From Entophlyctis helioformis (taxonomy: Eukaryota; Chytridiomycota; Chytridiomycetes; Chytridiales; Chytriomycetaceae), in NCBI GenBank assembly GCA_025526915.1, contig JAHLKH010000052.1, forward strand, positions 86,145-150,144: a DNA stretch of 64,000 nucleotides, written 5' to 3'. Below are positions 18,737-32,600 of the stretch, piece by piece. A program made the position numbers and the translations under genes. The notes under the pieces are model-generated. The model had not been told where the DNA came from and did no database searches. It was given only the letters and a program-made list of their open reading frames with translations. Position 1 is the first letter of the stretch; every line of letters begins with the position of its first letter.

Positions 18737-21700
18737 ATGATCTTGTCGCTGCTGCGTCGCTGCTGCCCGTGCGCCGGCAACCGCGCTCCACGCCAACCAC
18801 TACAACCACAACCACAACCACAACCACACCAACCACAACCACAACCACAACCACTACAACCACAGCCACCTCAACCCCCGCGGCTGCTCGTGCGCTGTCT
18901 GGCGACAAAGCGCTCGGCGTCCGCTGCTGCCTCGTCGGCCTCCAGTCTGCTCGTGTCCAGACTGCAGGCTCCCACGCTCATCCTCTCGCAGTCCACGCAG
19001 TCCTCGCCGCCAAAGACTGCAAAGGCCCTCAGGTCGAGGCCTGCCGCAAGGGATCCGACCAACGGTGCTGCCAAGGATACCACCACTGATACCACCACCG
19101 ATGCTGCTCATCTGGAGCCTCTCGCCCAAGCGGCCCCGCCCGCAAAGGCTCGCCGAAAGGCAAAGGCCGCGTCACCCAAACCAGCACCGCTTGAACTGCA
19201 TGCTGCAGACGGCGCCAACGTCGACGACAACGACGATGCTGCTGCTGCTGCTGCTGCTGGCCGCCTCGCCCACCAACAACCGGATGCCGAGCTGCCTGAC
19301 CCTGTACCGTCGCACGACGGATCGGCTGCTTCCGCCTACGCCAACCAGACGCCGCTCATCCAGGAGATTCTCGACATCCAGAAACAGAACCCCGACCACG
19401 TCCTGCTCGTCCAGGTCGGCTCCTTCTACGAGATCTACGACATTGGCGGCTACCTCGACGAGGTCGCCTCGCTGCTGGGCCTGCGCATCGGCCTGCAAAA
19501 GTTCCGCAAGGAACCCATCCGCGTGGCAGGCTTCCCCGTCTTCAGCTCGCGCGACTACGTCTCCATCCTGCTGCAGCACGGCAAGACCGTCGCCGTCGTC
19601 AACCAGACCTCAAAGGACCCCTTCTCCACCTCAAAGACGTTCCGGCGTGCCGTGACTCGCGTCATCTCGCCTGGCACCGTCCTCGAGGACGATCGCACCG
19701 TCAACCTCGTCGAAAACTCGTTCCTGCTCAGCATCGCCTTCCCCTCCTATCCCCCGCCTGCATCGCCGGCACCATCCCTCCAGCAAAGCGCGGACGTGAT
19801 CGACTCGCTGGATCCGCCCTTGGATGCCAGAGAGGCTCCCAAACCAGAAACAGTGACATCCCTCGCTCCCACGCGCGCTGCTTCGCGCAAAGTGCCCGTT
19901 GGCCTCGCGTGGATGGATGTTTCCACGGGCGAGTTCTACGTCGCACAGTCCGAGCTCTCGTCTCTCGAGTCCGATCTGGCCCGCATCCAGCCCAAAGAGA
20001 TCCTGCTCGCCGACCATCTCCGCCAATCCCTGCCCGCCCTCACGCTCGCCAACATCCAGTCGCGGCTTCCCAAGACTTCCCTCGTGTCGTACCTGCAGTC
20101 GGACCTCTTTGTGCATCCAGACGCCACCGCCCGCTTCCGCAACCTCATCTTGCAAAACAGCCCCGAAAAGGCCATTGCCCTTGGCCCGTCGCGTCTCATG
20201 GACAGCGACTCGTCCGACGGCGCCATCTTTCGCGGGTACGGCCCTGCCCAGATCGAGGCAGCTGCTGGCCTGCTCTCGTATGTCGTCAAGTGCTTTCCGC
20301 GCGCCGAGCCTGCGTTCCGTGCTCCCATGCGCATTCAAGCACACCGTGCCATGCGGCTGGACACGGTCACGCTGCAAGCACTCGAGGTCGTTCGCAGTAT
20401 CCGCGAGAGAACGACCAAGGGCAGTCTGGTGAATGCCATTGACGAGACCAAAACATCGCCCGGTGCACGGCTGCTCTCTGCGCGTCTGAGTATGTTGTTG
20501 CACGCCGTGCCTTTTCAGCCTGCCTGCAACCCGTCTGGCTAACATGGGCCCGCTGGCCGTCCCTGACAGAGTCACCCTCGATTGACATGGCCGAGATCAC
20601 CCGGCGCCACGACCTGGTGCAGGTCTTTTATGACGGCGGCGCTGACCTGCGAGCGTCGCTCTCCACGGTGCTCGCCAAGTGCAGCGACCTCAACCGCAGT
20701 CTCCAGAGCCTGCACCTCGGCCCCGGCTCCGTGTCTGATTTCCGCAACATCCTCAGCACCCTCACGCATGCGGCATCCATTCGCTACATCCTCGATACCC
20801 ATCTGCCCACCGTTCCCGAGTCCCAGCAGCCGGCACTCGCCGATCTTGCGTCGCGCGTCGGCGACTTTCGCGATCTCATTGCGCGCTTTGACGGGTTCCT
20901 CGTCGAGACGACATCCTCGGCAGCCGCTGCCGCCACCTCGGTCGGCGCCGCAGCGCTTGGCCACACGTCCAGCATCGGCCTCGGCGTGATTGCCGACGGC
21001 GTCTCGGACGAGCTCGACGCCGTCCGCCGCGAGCGCGCCGACCTCGACACGGAACGCCGCGAGCTCCAAGCCACGCTCAGCGACCAGTACGAGCAGACGT
21101 TTGCGTTTGTGCTCGATGCCCGCTACGGCGCCGGGCTCGAGTTCCCTAAACTGAATGCGCGCGCACGGGCGAGCGTCCTGGCGGCGCTCGACAGCGATCC
21201 GGACGCGCACCTCATGCCGCGCCAGCGCACGAGCACGAGCCTGCGTATCCGCCATGATGCCTGGACGGCCCTGTACTCGAAGATGATGGACTGCGATGAG
21301 CGGCTAGGCAAGATTGAGGCATCGCTCTTTGAGGCTGCGTGCCAAGAGGTAACCTTGCCATCGTCTCTCTCTCGTCTCTCTCTCGTCTCACTCTCGTCTC
21401 TCTCTCGTCTCTCTCTCTCTTCACATACTGACGTGATGCGTGTCTCCACCTCGGGACCAACGACAGATCAAGAGCCACACGTTCCGCCTCATTGCCATGT
21501 CAGAGGCGATGGCGGAAACAGACGTCTCGGTCGCGCTCGCCAAGACGGCTGCGGACAAGCGGTTCGTGCGGCCGGTCATGACGGACGAGCCCGTGCACGA
21601 CGTCAAGGGCGGCCGGCATCCGGTCGTGGAGCATTTCCAGGCCAAGCGCGGGCACCTGTTTGTCAAGAACGACATGTATCTCGGGCATGATGACCGGCTT

Positions 21701-22570
21701 TGGATTGTCACTGGGGTGAGTGGAGCGCAGTGTGTGTTGGTGCAGGCGTGATGGCCACTGACTCGCGTGCTGGGGCAGCCGAATATGGGTGGCAAGAGCA
21801 CGTTTCTCCGTCAGTGGTAAGAGCAGATGGCTTTGAGCAGCATCCGCGCACGGCTTGGCAGTGAGGCTGACACGGTATGGTGTGACAGCGCCATCTTCTC
21901 GATCCTGGCTCAGGCGGGCAGCTTTGTGCCGGCAGACGCTGCCGTCCTGGGCATTGTAGACGGGATCTTTTCGCGTATTGGCGCGTCGGACGATATCTCT
22001 GCCAACGAGTCCACGTTCATGGTACGAACGAACAGGCGGTCGACTTGGTTTGTTCCTCTCTGCTCTGCACGACACTGACACGCTTTGGTTGAGCTGTAGG
22101 TTGAGATGAAGGAAACGGCGCATATCCTCGAGACAGCGACGCCGCGCTCGCTCGTCATTATGGACGAGGTCGGTCGCGGCACGTCGACGCTCGACGGCCT
22201 CTCCCTCGCCTACGCGATCGTGCGCTACCTCCTCAGCGTCAACGGCTCACGCGGGCTCTTTGCAACGCACTACCACGAACTCGCCGGCCTCGTCACGGCG
22301 GAGCAGCTCGCCGGCGCCGCGTGCTACCAGGCCGCCGTCACACGCGACGACGACGGCAACCTCGTGTGCATGTACGCCATCCGCCGCGGCGTCATGAACT
22401 CGTCCCATGGCATCGAGGTGGCCGGATATGCCGGTCTGCCGCCCGCCGTGCTTGACCTTGCGCGCGCTGTCTACCAACGCTTTGATGGCCGCCACTTTAC
22501 TGTTCCCCCTGACGCTCTTGCGTTGCCGACGCTGCCTTTGCATAACCCCCACGGGACAGTGAACCAATAA
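18737..22570 (+). CDS. MSH1: Mitochondrial MutS homologue 1 (DNA mismatch repair ATPase)
   Basis: Exons 18737-20489, 20570-21348, 21467-21715, 21779-21816, 21889-22021 and 22100-22570 give 1,140 aa with exact phases. The N-terminus is basic, with [11 protein letters not shown] after a QP/HQ repeat, consistent with mitochondrial import. The mismatch-recognition motif is present as GSFYEIYD (about residue 227), then [15 protein letters not shown]. The connector, lever and clamp regions follow ([30 protein letters not shown]). The ATPase carries [14 protein letters not shown] (Walker A, about 926), [33 protein letters not shown] (Walker B, about 1,002) and [11 protein letters not shown]1-type MutS proteins maintain mitochondrial DNA. 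The C-terminus is short after the ATPase. The 38-nt fourth exon encodes the Walker A loop. Confidence 0.93.
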
Positions 22571-22667
22571 ATGTATTGCTGGCGCAGGGGTAATGGTGCG
22601 GGGGGTATGTGCAAGATGGAGTAGATAAGTGGTGGTGGTGGTGGTGGTGGTGGTAGTGGTGGCGGGA

Positions 22668-23121
22668 TCATGCGGCACCACGCCCGTCGGGGTTCACATG
22701 TGCACGCGCGGGTGGCTGGAGAACCGCATCAACGGCGTCGACACTGGCGGCACTCGTCAATGACGCCAACGACTCGACGGATGCCACGGATGTGAGAGGC
22801 TTGCTCATAGAGCCGTCCGAGCCTGCCCGTCGATGCGTGCGATGCTTGTGATGCTTGTGGTGTTTGTGGTGTTTGTGGTGCGTGCGGGCCGCGGCCTCCA
22901 TCTCGGCCGCGTCCTCTCGCCGGCGTTTCCGTCGCAGCACCCAGTAGACCGTCAACGACACGAGCACGTTGAGCAGCACAAAGCCGCCAATGAATGCCTA
23001 TGGGTCGGTGGGTCGGTCCGTCGGTCGGTCGGTAGGTCCGTGTGTCGGTTGGTGATAGTGTTGGCATGGCATGCCAAGTCTCGAGTTGAGCATCCATTCG
23101 CCAGTGCACCACACACACACA

Positions 23122-23181
<60 letters not shown>

Positions 23182-23277
23182 GGCATACAAACTCACCGCC
23201 CATATCGTGTACAGATGCTCGCCCCGCTGGTTCATGTCACGGATCCGTGTCGTCTCGCTGTCCGTCGTCGATGACAT
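22668..23277 (-). CDS. Small single-pass membrane protein with His/Lys-rich tail
   Basis: Two exons, 23277-23197 and 22997-22668 (minus), 136 aa. A short polar N-terminus (MSSTTDSETTRIRDMNQRG) leads into one hydrophobic segment, about residues 22-45, containing FIGGFVLLNVLVSLTVYWVL. Then come RRKRRRED, a HHKHHKHHKHHKH repeat and a Ser/Ala-rich tail. The positive charges after the segment suggest that the C-terminus is cytosolic. Family not recognised. The intron contains a long CA microsatellite. The gene converges on MSH1 with 97 bp between stops. Splice sites are canonical and the junction falls at the start of the hydrophobic segment, which supports the model. Confidence 0.7.
23109..23178. 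repeat. (CA)n microsatellite in an intron
   Basis: About 70 nt of CA repeats with one CATA interruption, inside the only intron of the small membrane-protein gene. A GGTC/GGTCGGTC tract follows at about 23,000-23,045 in the same intron. Confidence 0.9.
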
Positions 23278-23658
23278 GGCTGCTTCCCCCCTCGTTGTCT
23301 GTGTGCTTCGCCGTGATGAGCAGACACTCGCTCGTTTTATCTCCGCTCGGCCAGCATGCCGGCCTGCTGACGTGTCATCGCCGACTTTTTTGACCGCAGC
23401 GGCCAGGGGGAGGTACACGCACCGCAAACGCATCGCATCAAGCAATCTTCCACGGGAGCGACCAAGGCCATTCACGCTCACACGTGCACACGCACACACG
23501 CACGCGCAAATGGATGACTGGCACTGGCCGATATGACAATTGGTTTCAACGGGGGGAAGGGGAGGAGGCCCGCCGCATCCGTGTTTCACATGGCAGCCCA
23601 CAGACGAGCATCATCGTGTATTGGAAAGAAGGACTGCTACCAGCAGTCGTATAGGGGA
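23278..23658. other. Intergenic spacer, no gene seen
   Basis: Lies between the start of the small membrane-protein gene and the SMG1 stop, and so must hold the promoter of the former and the 3' end of the latter. A CACACGCACGC-rich tract lies near 23,480-23,505. I see nothing else. Confidence 0.7.
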
Positions 23659-26600
23659 TCAGATCCAGCTCATCCACCCTTCGTACATGACTGCCAGGTG
23701 GTCGGGGTTCATGGCCTCGCGGATCAGGCGGTCGACCTGGTCGGCCACGGACAGCCGCGCTTTGGGGTTGCTGCTCGGGCTGGGCGGCGTGCCGTTGCCC
23801 TGGCCTGGCTGTGCTGCCGGCATCGCCAGCTCCGTGTCGCGGCCGTCCAGCTTGGCGCGAATGCGTTTGAGCACATTGACTGCATGCACATTGCGTGTTT
23901 GCTCTGCCACCACACACACACATGTCAGTGCCGTGCACCACACAGACGCAAGACACGAAAAAGGACAGTCTCACCTCGATGCAGCCGTGGCTGGCCTGCT
24001 CCTGCTCCTGCTCCTGTTCCTGATCCGCCGGCCGCAGTGGCAGTGGCAGTGGCAGTAGCGGTGGCAGAACCCGCTGGCGCAGACGACCGCACAGTCGCGT
24101 CGCCACTCGCTTCGCCGCCATCCTGCGACAGCGGCCGCGCAAACGACGGGTACATGCCCGCAGGATCGCCGCTCTTGGGGGTCGCCAACTCGCCTCCCGC
24201 GCGCGCACCGGCATCCTCCTGGATGCCCTCGTCGCCCGCCTGCGACATCTCCCCGTCGTCCTCGGCCTCCATCGTGAACTCGTGGATCTCGGCAAACGCC
24301 AGCAGCGTGTCAAGGAGCAGCGCCACTTTGCCGCCCAGCCGGTCAGCGACGGGCAGCACGCCGCCCACGCTCGCCGCCAGACTGTCGACGCCGTCCACAA
24401 CGAGCCGCACATGGTCCTTGACGTCCTGCCAGCACACCTCAAAGTCGCGGATCTTGGCCACGAGCGTGGCTGCATGCGGCGTCGCGTCAGAGAGCTTGAG
24501 GATCGTGTCCATGATGCGCAGGATCGGGTCCAGGTCGGACCGCAGCGTCTCCATCTGCCCGTCAATCTCGTGGGCAAGGTCGCGGATGACCTCCATCTCC
24601 TCGCCCGTCTGTCGCCGCCACCACCATCACATAGACACACACCGGTCATGTGAGTCGGTATCCACAGCCAGCATGGCCCATGCCACGACGTACCTTGAGG
24701 CTCTCGAGCTTAGACGCTGTCTGTGATATCATGACCGACAGGTACCCTTCGCGCCGAATGAGCTCAATGGTGCGCCGCAGATGGCCGACACGCGCAACCG
24801 TGCCACGGATCCCTGCCTCGACGGCCAGCGTGGCATTGGGGCCATGCGTCTCGGGCACGCGCTGCAGCTCGAGATGCAGCAGACTGTCGCAGACCGTCAA
24901 CGTCGTGCCGTGCCGTGCGAGGAGCTGCGTGAGCGCCTGCGATCGCGCGTGGCTCGCTTTGCCAAACTCTTGAAGCGTCATGACTGGCGAGTCTTGGCTG
25001 CTGCTGCTGTTGCTGTCACTACTGGTGGTTGGCCACACACCCGCCAGCTCGGTGAGCGACTGGTCCAGGTTGGCCACGCGGATGCGCAGCTGCTCCGTCT
25101 CGATGCGTCCTTGCACAAGCCGCGCCATGGCATCCCGCAGCCTGTCCATGATCTGCGCTCGCCGTCCTCCACTTGTCAGCACGGGCTCTCACCACACACC
25201 AGCAACAGCGCACATGCGCACACAAGGCTGCCCCCACTCACATCCACACGCGGCGTCCAATGCGCTTCGCGGTCATGGCTACGATCCGTGTCGTCGGTCC
25301 CGCCAACCGCACCGTCGCGAGCTTCGATGCTGCGCAGCACAGTCACGGCCGCAGTGAGTGCATCCGACCCAGCCAGGCTCGGCTCGTGGAGGTACAGGAA
25401 CCGCGAGAGTGCCGCGCGTGCCACGGACAGCCGCGCGGTCTGGTCAGCAGCCTCGTCGCGTGCCCAACCGACCATGTCCACCCGGCACACGTCGGCCATG
25501 GACCGCTGCACAACAAGCGACACGAGGCCTTGCAGGATACCGTCGTCCATCGTCCCGCTGGCAAGGACCCGGCGGACAGGATGGCGCAGCCGGTCGACGA
25601 TGTCGTCGCCAACAGGCCCTGGAAACACGCCTTCGACGTCCGCATCGCCAGCATCGCCAAGACGACTGCAGATCGGTTCAAGGAGACGGCCAAGGATGGC
25701 GACCGCGGGCTCGCACACGCAGGCTTGCACGACGACGCCAACAAACGCAGCCAGCTCGGCCGCGACAGCCTCAAACTCGGCCGTCTCGGCAACCATGTCG
25801 AGGATGTTGCCAATCTCCCACTCCTCTCCCGTCGGATCGTTGCTGTCCACGTCGCCCTGCCCGCCCGACCGGTACGCCACAACGGCCCGCGCCGCCTTGG
25901 AAAACACCACAAACATGTGCAGCACAACGGCTTGGTGCGCGGCCACGCCAATGTCTGGCACCGCCTCGACGTGCGCGCGCACAAGGTCAATGAGGCCCTG
26001 CATGTCGCCAAGACACGTGTCCTGCACACGCCGGCCATGCGTCCGCATCTCCGCGTCAATCTGTCCAAACGCCTCAAACTATTGCAACGCGGTCAGCAAG
26101 TCAGCAAGACAGCAAGACTGACAGCAACGCCTCTCCACCTACCAGCTGTCCGAGCTGCTCTGTGCGATCCGATCCATCGCCGCTTCCGCCCAGAATCCGT
26201 GCCGCGATATCCCCGAGCCGTCCAGCACGCTCAAGCAGCCACGCCGTCCCAGCAACACCCGTGCACAGGCCCTTGATGCCCGCCCGCACAAACCCAGCAA
26301 CCCGCGCGTACACGCCAGCACTGAGCCGCACACACCGGCTGCTGACCTCGTCAAGCGCCGCCACCTCGGCACTGTCATCGCCAGCCACCGCCTCCACATC
26401 CTCTTGTCCGAGCCGACGGCCAATATGCCGCCAGACACGCAGCATGTGCACCGCAGCAGCCAGCGTCATGAGCCGGTGCGAGACGGGTGCGAAGAACGCC
26501 GGCTGCGTGAGTGGCCCCAGATGCAGCTGCGCAGACTCAAGTGCATCCCCGAGCTCAAACAGCAGACCGCCTGGCCGCTCGCCGCGCATCACGACCATCG

Positions 26601-29600
26601 CTTCGGTGAGCGACAGCACGCCCAGCGACACCACGAGCCCACCGAGAGGCTGGCCCATGTCCTGGGCAGCCTTGGCCACCATGTCTGCAATCGCGTCCAG
26701 ACCGCTGCTGCTGCTGCTGCTGCTGTCCGCGTCGCCAGCAGACCGCTCGGCAACATACGCCGCCAGCTCGTCCACCATGCGCGACTGCTCGCTCAGCGTA
26801 CGCGATAACACCGCCGCCACAACACCCTTGGCCATGACGTCCGACCGCTCCGGCACAATCGAGACCCGGCCACGTGCAGCAGGCTGACCGCTGCCTCCTC
26901 CACGACCGCCAGCGCTAGTGCCAGTGCCGCCCACAACATCACAGACCTCGGGATCAAATCCAGACTGGACAACAGCAGTCAGCTGCTCGCCCCAGACGGC
27001 AGAAAAGTCCCGACCAAGCACGATCCGCAACGCGTGCGGCCCGCGCACCAGCCCGCCATACACGCGCAGCATGGCCAGCACATCCATGTGCAGAGCGCTC
27101 ATACGGCCGAAATGGCCGTCCATCTCCGCGTTGAGCAGCGCAGCCTCGCCAGCAAGCGGGCCAGGCACACCGGCAGGCAGGGAGGCAAGCCGGTAGGCCG
27201 TCTCTGCGATCACGGACGCGTCAACGTGCCGGATCGCGCTCTCGTGCGCATCCACTTGCCCGAGAAACACCACTGCGCTCTCGTGGCGCGCGACCCACGA
27301 TCCAAACTCGCCTTGCAGCTGTAGCACGCGCTCCTTGCCTTGCGCCAGCTCGTCCAGCAGCGGCTGCGGCACCTGTTTATCCAGACCATTGTCCGTGTTG
27401 TCGTCGTCGTCGCCGCCGCCTTGGCGTCGGGCCGTGTCCCGCAGTCGGCCAAGCTCGGCCTCGAGAGCCGCCTGCTGCGCCGCCACGCTATCCGCACGGC
27501 GGATCTTGGTGCCCAGCAGGCCGACGCCCGACGCAACACGCTCGCCCGTGCCGACAAAATGCCCGCGCATCTCAATCACGCGCGCCGACAGGATGCCCAC
27601 CTGCGCATTCAGGTTCATGAGCGCCTTCTCGTGCTGCGTCTTGGTGTCCAGCGTCCAGTCCACGAGCGGGTCGTAGATGAACGCCTCGAGCAGCGTGAGC
27701 AGCACCTCGCGGTGCTCGCGCATCACCCGGAACACGTGCTCGCTCGCCACGCGGAACACGCCCTCCGTGCTGCCCCCCGGGCCGAGCGCTCCGACCACGT
27801 TGGGCGACAGCCGGAACGGCACCGTCTCCGGCACCCGCAGCCGCCGTCCCTTGTCGAAACAGACGTTAAAGTCAATGTGCACCACGTCGCCGCGCTCAAG
27901 GTCCACGAGGATATTGTCCAGGTGGCGGTCGCCCAGCCCGATGACGTAGCCCACCATCGACATGACCGCCGCCGACCGCGCAAACGCCCGCGATTTGTGC
28001 AGCCAGCCGGTCGGCGACTGTGACGACGACCACAGCTCGCGCGCCACGAGATCCGACGGCGTCTCCTGCCGCAGCTCGTCGTACACTGCGCGGAGCATGT
28101 CGACCGGCCACGCCTTTCTCGGCACCGTCTTCTTGATCTGCCGCTCGCTCATCATGCGGTTGAGTTTGGCGTAGTACGCCTCGTGCGGCCGCGGGAGTGG
28201 CGGGATCTCGGGTGCCCCCTCCTTGCGCTGCAACACAAGCGCCGAGTGCTCGCGCTGCTGCCATTTGCGGTACACTGAAAACAGCCCAGAGGCGCCGTCG
28301 ATCCACTGGATCATGCCGTAGTTGTCGCCGAGCGGCACGACCGCAAAGCATCGCGCGTGGAGGTTGCGCGTGTGGGTCTGCGCATCGCCGCGCAGGAGGT
28401 GGTTGACCGTGACCATGAACTGCTGCATGCGCTCGTCCAGGTGGAGGTCTTCGAGGCCCTTGAGGAGGTACGAGCGGCGACGGCCGTTGCTCGCAAGAAA
28501 CGTCACCTTTTTGGGCTTGGTCTTGGTCGGCAGGATAAGGATCTCGGACTCGCAGCCAGCGACCGTGAGCACTCGGCCACCTCCGCCACCGCCACTGGCG
28601 CCATCGCCGCCGCCACCACCACCGCTGTCGCTGTCGTCCGCGTCTTCGCCGCCAACGACCCCCGGCATCGAGATGGGCGAGTGCGACAGCGACGCCAGGT
28701 ACGGACTCACATCCGCCATGAGCACCGACCGGTTGCGCTGCGCGTACTTGGCCAGCATCGTATGGATCCGCTTAAAGTTCTCCCACAACCCCTGCGGGTC
28801 GTCAAACTTGGCCGTCTGCCTCAGCTCGTCCAGCGCCGTCTCCAGGATCCCGCCAAACGCCTCGAGCAGCCGCTGCTCGTGCCGCGTCGTCGCACCGCGC
28901 GCAACCGTCTTGGCATACAGCTTCTCCATCGTGAACAGGATCGGCCGCATGACATTCACCGCGTTGCGCCGCATCACTTCCACGCGTGCCGGCTCCGTCA
29001 GCGTGCGGTTCGACTTGATGCGGCCAATGTCCGCCATGAGCCGCTCCACCCGCCCTTGCACCTCGTTCTGCACGTGGTCGAGCCCGTGTAACCACAGCTC
29101 TTCCCAAAGCACCGTCACGCGCTGCAGCTCGTGGATCCACTGCGTGACTTGGTCGACAAGGCCCGCGTCCGCCGTCCGCAGCGACGCCAGGATCTTCGCA
29201 TAGCCCGTCTGAGCGAGCTCGGATTTCTGGTTCTCGGTCATCGACCCCACAATCACAGGGTACATGATCAGATGCGGCGCAGACGCACCAATCTGGCAGA
29301 GCAGGCTAGCGATCGCGAGCCGCACCACAGGCTCGGGATGGTGCAGTCGCGAGAACAGCTGCGGAATGACTGGCACCCACGGCGTCGACGGTGTGTTGGC
29401 AAACCCGTCCGTAAACGCCTGCTTGAGCGCCATGCCGTACTTGGTGAACAGCCGGATGAGCCGGAGGGTCGTTGTGATGGCATCGCCAACTCGCCGATGG
29501 TCGCCGTTCTTGGTGTGCTGCGTCCGGCCACCTGTCGACGCCTCTGCCTCGATGCGTCCAGCGTCATACACTCGCAGGTACGTGAAATAGCTTGTGGTCG

Positions 29601-32600
29601 CCGTCTCAAAGTAGTCAAAGATCTTGCGGCGGATGGCTCCGAGCACGTCCTCGACGTCCTTGATGAGACCAGCAGCATCGGCGGGTCCGGCAGTGCTTCG
29701 GACAGACTCGCGCCAGTCCAGCACGTCGGGCTCGCGCAGCGTCTCGCCCAGATCGCGCAGCAGTCCAAGAATCACCGGCTCGACCAGGTCGATGCGGTGG
29801 GCATCAGACAGCACAGCACGCAGCCGGCGCACCTCGTCGGCCACGAGCCCAGCATCCAGATCGCTGCCGCCGCCACTGCCAGACCCGCCAACAAGCGTCG
29901 CGGTGCCAGACACGGCACCGACCGTCGCAAGGCCTTCGACAGCACGCCGCGCAACACGGTAGCAGAACCCGCCGTACGCAAACCACGCCTTGGGAAACGC
30001 GGGCGAGATCTCCGTGCCGCGCCGCAGCATGTGGAAGCTGAACCAGTCATCCTGCACGCCACTGGTGGGCAGCACAACACCTGCCCCGCTGCCACCGAGC
30101 ACCGCGTCAAGGGCACGGCGCACCTGCGGCTCATTGACGTCAAGCCGGAACGGCCGGTTCCACTCGGCAATCAGCTGGCACGCCTTGGCCTTGACATCCG
30201 CATCTCCGGCAAGGTCGATATGGACGCCACCGCCACCGCCACTGCCACCGCCACTGCCACCTGACGACGACGACGCCGTCACAATCGACAGCAGCAGCAA
30301 TAGCGCATCCCGCGACCGGCCCTCCTCGTACAGCAGCCGCGCAAGCTTGTAGTTGTTTTGCAGCGCCGCTGACGCAGTGAGGTTCGACTGCCGCGCATCC
30401 AGCAGCCGGTTCGCCAGACGAAAGTTGGACACCTTGCGCGCAAGGTCCGCGAGCAGCCCGCGGATCTCGTCCAGGTCCGGGTCGCGCTTGGTGGCTCCGC
30501 GGCCCCCGCCTCCACTGCGGACTGCAAGTGTCGGCATGGACGGGAGCCCGCTCGTCGGCGACACGCCGCCAAGCCGCGCCGTTTCGTTCTCTTTGATGAC
30601 CGTGAGCACCTGCATCCACTGCGGCAGGTGCGGCGAGATGATGGTGTCGGGGCGGACACGGTCCTTGGCACGCGCTTGGCCGATCCGCAGCGTCCCGAGC
30701 GCGTCGCTGAGCGAGTCTGTGTGCGCGACATGCGCAAGCTCCTGGCCCAGTACAAGGAGCCCGAGCCGTCGGTCGCGGTCGCTGCTCGGCACCAGCCCAA
30801 ACAGAGACTGCATCCACGCCATCTCGAGATCGAGCGGCGTGGACGGTGCGGCCGATCCATCCGGCAGCTGGGCCGATGGCGCTTCAAACAGCCGCATGAG
30901 GCCCTGTGCGTTCTGCTTTTGTGCAAAGGCCGTCACGCCCAGATCCAGCAAGTCCTTGGGCAGGGCAGCCGACGCCGCGCCTGGCGCGCCAGCATCGTCA
31001 GTCTGCAGAGGCCGGTCCAGTCGCCACAGCCCGTACTTGAACGCAGCACGCAGCGGACTCTGCGCGTCAGCCACCGTCGCAGTGTATGCGGCCGGCGTGA
31101 GCGGCGTCATGACCGGCGGCAGCAGCCCTGGATTGTTGCGGAGCAGATCTTGTGCGGCAGACCAGTCGCCCAGCTTGGCGTAGCACTCGAGCATCTCGTT
31201 GGGCAGCCGCGTGTCCATGTCCAGCACCGTCTTTTCCACATCCGGCACCTTGGCCGCCATGGCCTTGAGCTCGTTGGCCGCCAGCTCCAGCTGCCCCTCG
31301 GCCATGACCGCCTGCACATGCAGCCACCGGCAGACGCTCTCGGCAGCGATCGGCAGCGATCCTCTGAGCCCGCTCGTCTCCTGCCGCCACTGCCGCGCAA
31401 GCCCAACCAGCCCGTCAACGTCCTTGGACCGCCGTAGAGCCTGGCTAAGCCCAATCAGTGTCGTCGCGCAGTCCCGTTGCCACGCACCCGCATCCTTGAC
31501 TGCCTTCTTGGCCAGCAGCCCGAGCCGATCGCCAATCGCCTCGTACCCATGGCGGATGCAGATACTGTCATGCTCGACCTGCGACGACAGGTCGACAACA
31601 AGCAGCCGGATGCGCGAGAACCACTCCTCGCACACGCGGCGGTTGGCGTGCAGAAACACCATCGACGCCTTGGGCACTGCAGGCATGAGGCTAAAGTTGC
31701 CGCGCGACGCGTTGAAGATTTGGATCTCGAGCACATCCACAAACTCGAGCAGATGCCGCAGCCGCGTGACAATCGTAAAGAACCTGTCGGCATGCAGCCA
31801 GTCAGTTGCCATCACCTCGCCCGCCTCATCAACAGCCGCAAGGCGATCGTTGCTCACTGCTGGGGCTCGAGATCGCTTGCGCCGGTACTGCGGCACTCGC
31901 GCAGCAGTTCCTGGTAGTGCCGGAGTCCGTTCTCGATCGCCTCCAGCGTCTGCAGCGGGCCGCCAAACGGCGTGCGCAGCCGCGACAGGATGCAGAACCG
32001 CGATGCCTCCCACAGGGCCCAGAACATGAGACTCTCCACCGAGAGCGTCGCCGCGAGTATGACGGCTGCGCTCGGCGGTGCAGACGAGTTGCGCAGCACA
32101 TGCGGCGCCTGCGCGGCATGGAACAGCGGCGGCAGCCACTCGCCGGCCTGGCCCGATAGCCCCACCTCGGCCAGCACCGTTTCGTCAGGCTGCAGCAGCG
32201 ACGCGCTCAGCCCCAGGTACGACACGACGAGCTGGAAATGCCGCGGCCGGAACGTGCCAAAGGCCGGCGAGGCCATGACTGCGCGTCTGAACGTCTGCGC
32301 GGCGTCGTCTGGCTCGTGCACAAGACGGTCGACCGCCGATACGCACATTTGCGTGTCGATCGGATCAAACAGCACCGCCACCCGCCAGAACGCCTGTCGC
32401 ACATTGGGGTCAATGTCATCGAGCCGCGCAAGGATCTTGGTCATAATCTCCGGCGTGCGGTGGCTGCCGCGGCGATTGAGTCGGAATGACGGCAGGTACG
32501 CCAGGAACACGTCGGCAACACTGGCGCGGAGCACCGGATCGGCCAGTGTCGCACACGAGTCGAGCATGCGGCCCATCATGGCTTCGATCAGCGAGAGCAC

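Noticed and set aside
22571..22667. Separate small gene between MSH1 and the small membrane protein
   Set aside because: Only 97 bp with a GGT repeat; best read as overlapping 3' ends of the two convergent genes.
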